The position numbers were made by a program, and so were the translations under genes. The notes beneath the pieces were generated by a model. The model did not search any database. It had not been told where the DNA came from and saw nothing but the letters and a program-made list of their open reading frames with translations. Shown here one piece after another: positions 20,397 to 29,614 of a stretch of 64,000 nt of DNA; the first letter of the stretch is position 1; each line of letters begins with the position of its first letter. This DNA comes from Neopestalotiopsis rosae (lineage: Eukaryota > Ascomycota > Sordariomycetes > Amphisphaeriales > Sporocadaceae), in NCBI GenBank assembly GCA_023078685.1, contig JALGAS010000009.1, forward strand, positions 1,302,001 to 1,366,000. The letters are read 5' to 3'.

Positions 20397-21515
20397 TCAC
20401 TCTCTAGGCGCTGATATTGCAGCTCTATAGTCTCGGAGTCCAGCCCATGGCAGCATCAATAGTTCCAGAACCAGACCGGACCTGCAGAGCTCATCACATC
20501 TTCCCCACGGCAGCTGAGCCCCGCTTGAGCCTATATTCAGCGCTTTCAGCTTGGCCTCCACACGTTCCTGCAGCACGGCGCCGCGCTTTCTATTGGCCTG
20601 TGACTCCGCCATAGCGATCCTGAAGGTACCGTACTCCCTCGCCTCCACCCTTGTCTGATACGCCTCGAGGGAATCAAAGGCCACCAAGTTCGCCGCCGCC
20701 GCCGACCAGAAGTCGGCACTCTGCCGGTTGATGCTATCTTCATAGCTGAGGAACAGTAGGTGCACCTCGAATGAGATGTTGAGACGCTCCGACGACCCCC
20801 GGGACTCTGACGATCCCCAGACGAGGGTCGAGTTCGTACCGCCTAGAATATAGCCACCAACAAAGTAGTCCCCAAACCTGTCGCTGAAGGCGCGGTTAGG
20901 GTCCTTCGAGGTTCGCAAGATGTCCAAGGCATCCTCGGAAAGACTAGGGAAGTAGCCCAGTGAGATCTTGCCGCATCGGAAGCTGGTGTGGACGCTGGCC
21001 TTGCTGTGCTGAGAGGCAAGCTTGAGTTAGTCGAGAGAAACCACTGTCGTCCCAGCAAGCATAGGGAGTCTAGTGCCTAAAGCCGGATCGGGGACTGGAG
21101 CCCCTGCCTTTTGCGGGGGAGGGGCCCACTAGATGGATAAACTCACGCTTGCGTCTTCATTGGAATTTTTGCCGTACTGGCCCCTGGCTGACCCGCCTAT
21201 GACTGATCCACCGATGGACCCGGCAACGTCTAGGGACAGAGCCTTATAGGCATTGCTGGATCCGCCCATGCTGGCGTCGTTGTACAGGCCCGTACCCATC
21301 TTTGTGAAAATGAGGGGTGCTGAATGGAGCGAATCCAAGCTGAAGGCTAGCTCTTGTCCGAATTGGAATCGCGAGCCCTGAGGCGACTCGAGAAGGGATG
21401 TGCCGATCTGCATGTGGGTGTTTGTCCAGGGGATCGCCAAGGGCATCAGCGTCGTGACCGCATAGCGCAGTGATGGCTCGGTCGGGTCGTCTGGGAAATC
21501 CTTTTCCAAGGTCAT
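20397..21515 (-). CDS. MACPF-domain protein B, 5' end unresolved
   Basis: Supported exons: complement(join(20397..21008,21147..21515)), 326 aa from the first in-frame ATG. The 138-nt intron has a GTGAGT donor and CTCAG acceptor. This is the most typical fungal MACPF of the three: a Gly/Ser-rich stretch (SLDVAGSIGGSVIGGSARG), then K-A-S-V-H-T-S-F, then the signature F-G-D-Y-F-x6-G-G at 20838-20876, then a strand pair (SERLNISFEVHLLFLSYED). In fungal MACPF proteins this order carries the bent sheet and the pore-forming segments. The open frame continues upstream of the ATG to about 21650 without a clear start, so a 5' exon or a broken start is likely. The protein ends about 155 residues after the signature, earlier than the roughly 500-600 aa usual for fungal members. 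It may be truncated or a decayed copy. Confidence 0.65.
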
Positions 21516-22171
21516 CTCGAGGATCACATGGGGATGATGCCGGGAAGTACAGTAGTGACGCTTTTCAAAGGTCTCCAAGGCGCATCCGGGACCGACCAGA
21601 GCTTTGTATATGGCTTTATTTCCTGTGTCTTCACTGCTGGCGCTCCGCTTTCAGCTTGTAAGTGATCCCGGAGGCGCCCAGCATATTCTCATAGTGCGGC
21701 CCCGCCATGCAAATGCCGGCACATAAACAGGCTAGCCCGTGGCATAGGCTGGGTGCCAGAAGCGGCTGAAAGACATCGGATCCTGGCCTAGTCAGCTAAC
21801 CTAGTCAGGGTCTAGATGTGCGATGATAGACCTAATTCGGCCTTGTACTCGTCTCGGAACGTGTGCTTGCCAGACGGGGGCTATGAATACTCGTATATCT
21901 GCTGATACCGTGGTCGTGGTTCTGTGTTAGGGGTACTTTGTACACAGTATCGAGCCCGCGCAGCTGTTCCAGACTAGAATGGATAGCTGAGGCAGATTGA
22001 TATCTGCATATTATTTGGTATCCCCGAATCTAGATTGACGCTTTTATATTTTAGACATGAGAATAACCATATCCTAATGAAGCACCCTTCACGGTCTGGT
22101 TAGGTGTTCTCTCCCAAAATCGAGAACAAACATAACATCAAGAGCGTCAGTGAGACCCTCACAACTTCATC
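21516..22171. other. Shared 5' region between MACPF genes B and C
   Basis: About 650 nt between the divergent genes B and C. The part nearest B (to about 21650) stays open in B's frame and probably includes missing 5' coding sequence. The rest would hold the divergent promoters. Co-expression of B and C is possible. Confidence 0.45.
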
Positions 22172-25100
22172 ATGGCGCTGATGCTAGCACCGTTCAACGA
22201 GGCCATGCGCCTTGGCATGGGGTAAGCAATCCTCGACTGTGTTATTGTATCATCATGAAACCATGTTGGACGAGCTGCTAATTTCGAACCGCGACCGATA
22301 GATTCAACAGCTATACGCAGCAGCTCTGTTGCAATGACGTGGTCAGATTGTCAAATGGCAAACCTGCTACTGAGGAAAATCTGCGAAACACCCTGCAGCA
22401 GCCTTCCCAACAGCAGTCGCTTCCAAGCTCCGGCGCGGAATCCAGCGTCTTGACGACTCAGAAAGGCAGTGAGACGATCCTTCAGAAGAGGATCGGTGTT
22501 GGTCAGGACAAGCAGAATATGGTCAGCCAAGTTGTCGACTGGAATGCAAGTTTCGTGGATAGTGTCAGCGACGTCACCAAAAAATTGGACATTAGTGGTA
22601 TGTGTTGCCGGCTCGGCTATCAATCCTGACTACCTAGGTACGAATGAATGTAACTCACATGTCTTCGACGCCAATAGGAGCCTTATCCGTCAGTTTGGAC
22701 GCCATTGGGAGCGTGAAAGTTGCAGGGCGTTATGTCGACGAAAAAGCTTTGAAGACCTCAGACGCGACATATGACATCACTGTCAATGTCACAAATCAGC
22801 GCCTTGAGGCTCCAGATGTGACGCGTTTCACCCCTATACCTAACATTGAGCCCAGTCGCTTTCAGGAGGTGTATGGCGACTGCTTCATCTCTGGCTTCCT
22901 CGAAGGTGGCCTTTTTCATGCTTTGGTCACCTGCAACAGGATCGATGATAGAGCGGCAATGAGTGCCAACGGTGAGCTCACGGCCGAAGCCAAGGTATCG
23001 GGTCTTGACATCAAGGGCGAATTCAAGGCTTCGTACAGTACTGGGACGACCAAACAAAAATACACCACAAACATCACGTGAGTCTATCACATATTGGCAC
23101 TCGAGCTTTCATGTCATCATTGACGAGCTGATGATGAGTGCCACAGGGTGAATTGGTCTGGTGGTGGTGACATCAAGGACGACGATATTCATGAATGGGA
23201 CATCAAGTCCCTGACGAAAGCAGCCATGGATTTCCCGGACAGGGTCGCTGCGTGTACGTGTTTCCGATTTGACCGAAAGAAAGTCACACAAATGCTGATA
23301 TTCTGAACCAGGTCCACAAAAGACATAGTATGTCAAACCCGCCAGCCTGGTCCACATCAGGTCTATCTGTGCATCTGTCTGAGGTATATACTAATAGTGA
23401 TTGGATATTCTAGCGCCATTCTTACCAAGTACACTTCGCTTAGAAGTTTCCACGAGGCCACCAACAAAGGTTCTCCTCTTGACTACGAGAATGCCGGCAT
23501 ATACACTAATTCTCTGCTTGATGCCTACATGGTACGTCTTTATCACCAATTTCCAGAGACCTCTGCACGGCCTAATACGAACAGGATTACAAATTCATCT
23601 GGTCCGAAATCCAAGGAAGTGAGCTGGTGTACTCAAAAGCTGTAATGACTGTATCATTCGTATTGACTAGTTTTGGCAGGAATTGGCGCCGTCGACAAAG
23701 GCCTGATGGCGGTACAGAAATCCACCGAGCATGAAGGTCTCGCTGCGTACCGAGACTCCTTTGCACAGAGTTATAAGGCGCGTATGGACTCGTATAACGA
23801 GGCGGCGAAGGCTGCAGCGGCCGAGCCAGAGAAGTATCGCGGCATCACGCTCGAGCCGCCCATGCCTTCCAATCCTCTGCACGCCTATTCTGCCGACCTC
23901 TATGGTCTAGATCAAGCCAAGCGGGACTGCAGGTTCGAGATGATCAAGATCGTCAGAGAGGTTTGTAGCTCATAGAAAAAGGGTACTTCTTGAGTGTGCT
24001 GACCAAGGCGTTATGGATAGGTCAAAGCTGTCAGTCTAGATCCGCAGGTCGCCGTCGATCCTTCGCGCATCTGGCAATATGTGGCACCCAGCATCTTCAG
24101 GCGTCTCGTGCCCGTAAGTGGGGAAGTACCTATCATACCGTAAAGCCAGCTAACAAGACATATCCCAAATAGTCTGACAAACCAATCGACAAGAAGCTCC
24201 CGGCCGTCACGGACGCCATCAAGCAAGACGTGGCGAAAAAGATCGAGGTGAGTATCGGAATGGCCCCCACTGTCATATTTCGTTATCGTATATTGTAAGT
24301 CTCGACTGATCCGCAACGATAGGACGCGGCACGAGACCACCAGAGCGAGGCTACAACGCGAGAGAGCTTTTATCAGTCAGGCCAACCCAATTGCGATCTG
24401 GAGAAGCGGGTCAACTTGAGATATGGTCACCTGGCCGAACACTGGCGTGTGGACTCCATTAACGGACAGAGTGCCACGCCATCCTCGGCACAGACGTTCA
24501 ACGACCTCGAAGTCTTGGACAAGACATACTCCGTCACCAACATCACGGTCTGGCATGATAACAAGCGTCTGGTCGGCATTCAGCTCCTGTATCAAAACGG
24601 CCAGGTTTTGTTCCATGGTGTCAAGGACTCTGGCTACCAATCCTCCAGCTTTAACATCGACTCCAGCCGAAAGAACAACCCCGAGAGGGTGAATCTTGTC
24701 TGGCTGGAGGCTCATGCAGACGCCGCTGGAAGGGCCTGGGTCGACACCATGCGCGTTGTCACGCCTCAGGATCTGTTCATTGTCGAGCCATCCGAGAGGC
24801 TCAAGTACAACAACTCGTTCGAGTTGAAGGCTACCAGGCCCAAGTCTAGCGACGACTGGGACCTGAAGGGATTCTACGGCTCCTTCGACCCGTCTGAGAA
24901 GGCGTTTGCACAGCTGAGCCCCATCTGGGGCAGAGCCGCTGTAGATGACCCGATGCCCAAGTCTTTGGCTCTGTTCGAGCCCGAAGCCTGGTCGTCAGTC
25001 CTCGCCTGGCCGATTGTCTCGATCGACGGCTTGACTGGCCATGTGCACCGGGGCGACAAATATCGGCTGTCCCACCCCCGCGGTGGCCTGTCCAACACAA

Positions 25101-25759
25101 CTGGCAAGCTGTTCAACGCACTAGATCACATTGACGAGTCTTGGGAGATCAAGAAGACTTATTTCTACTTCAACAACCTTGGAGACATGTCGGTCTTGTC
25201 GGGAGTAGCTGTCGATTATACCAACAACAAGCAACTTCAACACGGCAAATGCGGGCCCGGCATGTTGGTGCAGACCTGGGAGCCTTCCAACAAGGATAAT
25301 GAACGTATCGTCGGAGTGTCGACATGTTTCGAAGACAGACCGGGCCAGTCCCAGTGCTCTCTGGGCCTCAGGCTCTTCTTTGAGACTGAAGAGGAAGTCG
25401 AACAGGAGAAGAAGGAACAGCCCGCAGATGCAGGCAAACCCGCGGCGGCTGCTCCAGCGTCAGATGCCCCGGCAGACAAGACAACGGCACCGTCTGATGC
25501 GTCAAAGGCAGAGTCGAAGCCTGCTGAGCCTGCGGCCCCGCCGCCGCCGCCGCCGCCGAAGGAGAAAGTCATTAAGAAGAGCGATCTTTGGATTTCTGGG
25601 GCCATGGGCCATCGTGAACACGGTTTTTGGACTCCGGAAGCTGCCAGTCCAAGCCCATCACGCAGTGATCCTTCCGAGAACTGGACAGTCAGGGGATTCA
25701 TGGGCCAGGCCGGTAGTGACGGTATTGAGACCGTGGCAGTGGTTTGGGGCAGGGTCTGA
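22172..25759 (+). CDS. MACPF-like protein C with long lectin-like C-terminal half
   Basis: Eleven exons: join(22172..22221,22302..22597,22678..23077,23147..23253,23312..23327,23414..23531,23585..23618,23680..23960,24021..24113,24173..24247,24323..25759), 968 aa; every junction keeps frame, including a 16-nt micro-exon. The perforin signature Y-G-D-C-F-x6-G-G lies at 22872-22910. After it come SWSGGGDI and AILTKYTSLRSFHEA, shared with gene A. The last exon codes about 480 residues not found in A. They contain two G-F-x-G...(I/V)-W-G-R units (one near 24.87-24.94 kb, one at the very C-terminus) and strands such as ITVWHDNKRLVGIQLLYQNG, which resemble jacalin-type beta-prism lectin strands. A Pro/Ala linker with seven prolines (about 25.42-25.57 kb) precedes the second unit. 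A membrane- or glycan-targeted pore former is the natural reading, but it is inferred. No signal peptide is seen. Confidence 0.6.
23312..23327 (+). other. 16-nt micro-exon of MACPF-like gene C
   Basis: Flanked by an ACCAG acceptor and a GTATGT donor. Leaving it out would break the frame between the exons at 23147-23253 and 23414-23531, and including it gives a Pro-Gln-Lys-Thr segment that fits the comparable position of gene A. RNA would be decisive. Confidence 0.6.
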
Positions 25760-25895
25760 TGACCCGCACATACTTAATAGATTGAAAATCGCTCCCATGT
25801 ACTTGTTACTATCATGGTCATAAATTCCAGGTATAATTTTACGTCGGTGTCGTCCAATGTACGACTTTGTGCGCACTTCTATTCAGTACATTCTG

Positions 25896-26180
25896 CTAGA
25901 GTGCCCCGTAAGTGGTCTTCGAGAAGATGGTGCGGTCGTGGCAATCAACCGTGTAAGCATATCCTACTATATTTGGCCCTTGGAGCTGTGCTGATGCGCA
26001 TTCTTCACGGTTATAAGGCTCTTCGGCGCTGTCTTCGTACTCAGGCTGCCTCTTCTTCGAAGGCTGCCAGGCCAAATACGTGAAAGCTCTGCCTCCCCAG
26101 CTGTGCGCAGCTTCTTGGATGGATTCAAGGATCACTTGTTTGGTTTCTGTATCCGCCATCATCACGCTGCGCATGGCCAA
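25896..26180 (-). CDS. Possible small orphan protein
   Basis: A 94-codon frame with four possible ATG starts at its beginning (first at 26178-26180). It has a mixed composition with helix text such as TKQVILESIQEAAHSW and a C-terminal strand-like stretch (IVGYAYTVDCHDRT), more protein-like than the other short frames nearby. It is convergent with MACPF-like gene C and lies inside the repeat-bracketed stretch. No family is recognised; it may be a remnant of a larger gene or chance. Confidence 0.3.
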   Translation of the reverse strand: MAMRSVMMADTETKQVILESIQEAAHSWGGRAFTYLAWQPSKKRQPEYEDSAEEPYNREECASAQLQGPNIVGYAYTVDCHDRTIFSKTTYGAL

Positions 26181-26241
26181 AGGAACGGTGCAGTTGGCTA
26201 CATATAGGGATATACGATAGGGAATTATTTATTTGGGTGGG

Positions 26242-26323
26242 TAGATGGGTGTATAGCGTACATATGCTCTAAATGCGCACCATCTGTTTCTCCACACCAC
26301 ACTCGTCTGTTTGCTGTTTGGGT
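26242..26323 (+). repeat. Flanking direct repeat, right copy
   Basis: Partner of 13522-13597, same direction, 12.7 kb apart. This copy keeps C or G at six positions where the left copy has T or A in CpA/TpG context, so it is closer to the unmutated form. A three-base insertion (CAT) after TAGCGTA distinguishes the two. Confidence 0.7.
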
Positions 26324-26586
26324 ATTTGAAACATATAATTCAGAAAATGAAAGAGACATCAAATAAATGTATGCCAACTAGTCGGCTCTCATAGGCAGCT
26401 CACCAACCTTCAACTCCTAGGCATGACGGACCAGTGCGTGAAAACGTCCCAATGTTCAGTGCGCGGCCTGCCCCCACGATATCCCACAGAACCCGTAGCT
26501 CCGACCCATTTGCTCTGATGCCATTTAACTGAAAAGCCCAAAAAGAAAACTGGATGTAAAGTGAACTATCTGACACACTCAACTCT

Positions 26587-28827
26587 TCACTCTAGTGAAG
26601 TTGATGGAGTCTCAATATCACAAGGAAAGAAGCTGTGCAGATCGGTCGTGAAAACATTCAGTTCCGGGTTGGTGGTGTTCTGGACAGGCTCTCCACTCGC
26701 TGCACTCATCATGGCTGGTTGAAGATCGCGACTCCCGATACCCAGGGCATCGCTGAAATGGATCAGCTGCTCTGCCACCGAAGACTCTGCATTACCAGAC
26801 GGAGGAAACTGGACATTGGGAAAATGGAACAGATTAGAAGGCAGATCGACTGGCGTTGAGATGCTGCCCGGCTGCTTGGAGATGGTACCCTCGACGGCGG
26901 ACAAGATTTGTTGCAACGATTCACGAGCAGTAACGATTGGTTGCTCATCTACCATGATCTCCAAGCATCCTAGCGTCATTTGGATGTATTCAAGATGGCA
27001 TTCATGTTTGGACGGATGCCAAAGCATGTCGTAAAGCAGCACTGCGCAGCTGGATTCTAGGAAGTAGGCATTGAATCGCAAGGCCTGTATGCAGAGTGTC
27101 AGATTGCGGTGCATGGAGAATATGCATGGAGTAAAAACGAAATTGACTTACTCTGCACCTGGGAACCGTTCGAATCTTGGCGCAGCTGTACATTATTAAA
27201 TCTTGTGCTGCATCGACTGCAGAGCGACAAGCTTGACGGAGCCACATTTGCTCTCCAAGTGGTTGTTGGCCTCCTTCAGGGTGGGTCGAGGCTGCACCCG
27301 CGATTATGAAAGGTCTAAATGTCAGAATGATTGTATGATAGTATACTATTAAAGTCAGTCCCCAAGCTCAAACGTAATGTCTGCAAAGACTTACTGTTAT
27401 GAAGTTGTTGCAAGGCCACATGATCGTTGAGGCTCTGCTGTGGTGCAGAGCCAATGCCAATCAACTCGGCAACTTGCTTGAGCTGGCAATGAATCGATTC
27501 GGCAGCATAGTACAATTGTCGTAATGAGTCATAGCGTCGACCATAGATTGCTTCAGCACTCTGCTCGGCAATGTGAGCAAGTCTACTCAAGCCGACTACC
27601 AAACTCTGGCCCTCTGGAAATGGTCGGCTAATGTCAGAGTGTCTAATTGCACCTTGTCTTCCGAGGGATAAGGCATGCCAACTTTTCAAGGAGTCAGTAC
27701 TTTAGAGCACGTACATGCCGAGACACCGGCGGTTGTTGCACTCACCTCTCATGGAAATAAAGGGACCACATCGTGGTACGCTGCATCTCAAGACTATCCT
27801 GTCGGACACTAGAATGTGGTGGTTCCTTGTGAAGACCCATTGCAAAAGCCTGTCGGCATGCATTGCCCAGGTGTAGATAAGCCGAATTTGGCCGACCCAT
27901 GTGAAGCTGGTAGTCGGCAGCAATGAGTGCATATTGAATCATGGTCAGTGTGACAGTGTCCTCAAACAAGGTCATTTGAAACTTTGCTCGCGCAAAAAGG
28001 GTCTCAGCAAGGGCTGTATTGCTGGTTTGAAGTGCTCCATTTGCAATCATGCAAAGAATGAGTCCTTTGGTCTGAAGTGTGCCAGGCGAATCTGGTTCAT
28101 CCTCGTACAGGCGCCGTAGGAGTTGGTCCAGCTCTGGTTCAGTGTAAAAGGGCAACAAATGATATGAAGCCGCCTTGAAGTGGTCGAGGAAAATCTGGGC
28201 TTCATTTGGAGGTAGTATATCGACCAGTGGAGTAGAAAAGGACTGGTATAGTAACAGCATGTCCACTTGGGACGGGATGCCAAAAAAGATAGACCTCTGC
28301 ATAAACATGTCTAACCCAGGCCCTCCCTCCTGGACAGCGCGGTCACCAGGTCGACCATTTCCATGAGAAAACAAGAGACTGCGATGTAACTGTTGAAGAA
28401 AGGCAAAGTTGGAGGATGGGCCGTAGAACAGCTGTGAGTTTCCCCCGGGGCCTACAGACTCTCCGGAAATAGAATGGCTTGCCATTACTCCGTGGTACAC
28501 CTTTCCTTGCGGTGCGTCCTTGGTGCTGCTCTCAGGCTGATTTTCTTTTGCTGCAGATGTTGCTGTTGTCACTTCGCCCGCCGTTCCGATGGGAGTTGGA
28601 AGCGAGGTAGCAGGACTAGGCTGTTGCTGTTGTTGAGGTGATGCATTCTGAACAGTTGCTTCCCTTGGCTGGGCAGACTTTCTGGCCCTGATCCTATTGC
28701 GGAGCCGGTATACGCAATTGGAGGGTTTCTTCAGGCAGTGGCCGCATGGCTTCTGTCCATTACACCTGATTTTCCGCGTCCGGCACGGGTCGCAGGCCTT
28801 GGAAATCCTCTCAACGGGGGTATTCAT
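26587..28827 (-). CDS. Zn(II)2Cys6 transcription factor
   Basis: Four exons: complement(join(26587..27084,27152..27291,27395..27681,27746..28827)), 668 aa, phases consistent. Residues 11-37 form a complete binuclear zinc cluster, C-x2-C-x6-C-x5-C-x2-C-x6-C (CDPCRTRKIRCNGQKPCGHC and the last Cys), followed by a basic linker. A Gln-rich stretch (five Q) and a Ser/Thr/Pro region separate it from the middle-homology domain (PF04082 type), where QVDMLLLYQSFSTPLVDILP and ACRQAFAMGLHKEP are typical. Such proteins bind CGG-containing sites as regulators. The gene is divergent from the PDR-type ABC transporter, 787 nt apart, so it probably controls the transporter. One intron acceptor (27292) was picked by frame among two options. 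The C-terminus is acidic and could activate transcription. Confidence 0.9.
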
Positions 28828-29614
28828 TGTTGCGCCGCTCGCCTGACGAGTTCAGAGAGCAGAGGGAGACTCCGGAGTCCAGTGTGGGTATGGATGAACG
28901 GAGTAAGAGGTTTTCCCAGCACGGAAGTCTCGGTTAGAGACTAGACCCGCTCTGACTCTGACAGCGGGAGCCAGCTAAGCCCACTGTGGACTTTTTAGGG
29001 ATGTCTACTTGGCGCTTACAGGCGCTACCCTCGCTACCCTCCCCTACGGAATTATCGAAGGCTATGAGCGATAGCGCGAAGAGGCGAATGATCTACCGTC
29101 AGCTTAGACCTTTTACTCCGGACATTGTAGTCACGGCCAAAGTTTCACTTGCGTGTGTCAAATGTGATGATTCTGTCCGTATATCCGAGAAGTCTCATAA
29201 CACTAAAAGTGGGACACAATCTTGAAATGGTTCTAGGTAGGGTAATCTGAAGTATACAGCACGATATACATCCGTACTTCCGCGTCGCTACAGCGTACCC
29301 AACGCACCAAGACAGCTCTGTCATAGTAAGAAGGTTAGCTCCATGCATACAGCCAGCATCAAGTTGTCGGAAATATCCTTGTCGAGTGTCTCCATAGCCT
29401 GACAATGAATGAAGACTCAAATGGATTAGGGGAGAAATCATGAACACCTATAGGCTGGCAATATGCGACTCCAGCTCGGAAGTGATTCGGTCAGAAAGAC
29501 GTCTACTCGGAACGAGACCAAGACTTATAAGGCCCAGTTTCGCTTGACATCTTCCAAGTCTTCAACTCGCTACCCGTTTTGGTATTGCCGGAATCGTGAT
29601 TCAACAGACTCGCC
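28828..29614. promoter_or_regulatory. Divergent promoter between the Zn2Cys6 gene and the ABC transporter
   Basis: 787 nt shared by two genes read outward. A CGG-N8-CGG pair occurs at about 29478-29491 (CGGAAGTGATTCGG), with a further CGG at about 29508-29510; CGG triplets are the half-sites bound by zinc-cluster proteins. That these are real sites is inference. Confidence 0.4.

Larger units (their letters stand above)
25760..26586. other. Mostly gene-free interval with right copy of the flanking repeat
   Basis: About 830 nt. It holds a small minus-strand frame (25896-26180, listed separately), the right repeat copy at 26242-26323, and the 3' end of the Zn2Cys6 gene. Nothing else recognised. 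Confidence 0.45.

Noticed and set aside
13522..26323. Aegerolysin partner gene for the MACPF proteins (as in pleurotolysin A/B)
   Set aside because: No frame in this stretch has the size and Trp/Tyr-rich pattern of aegerolysins.
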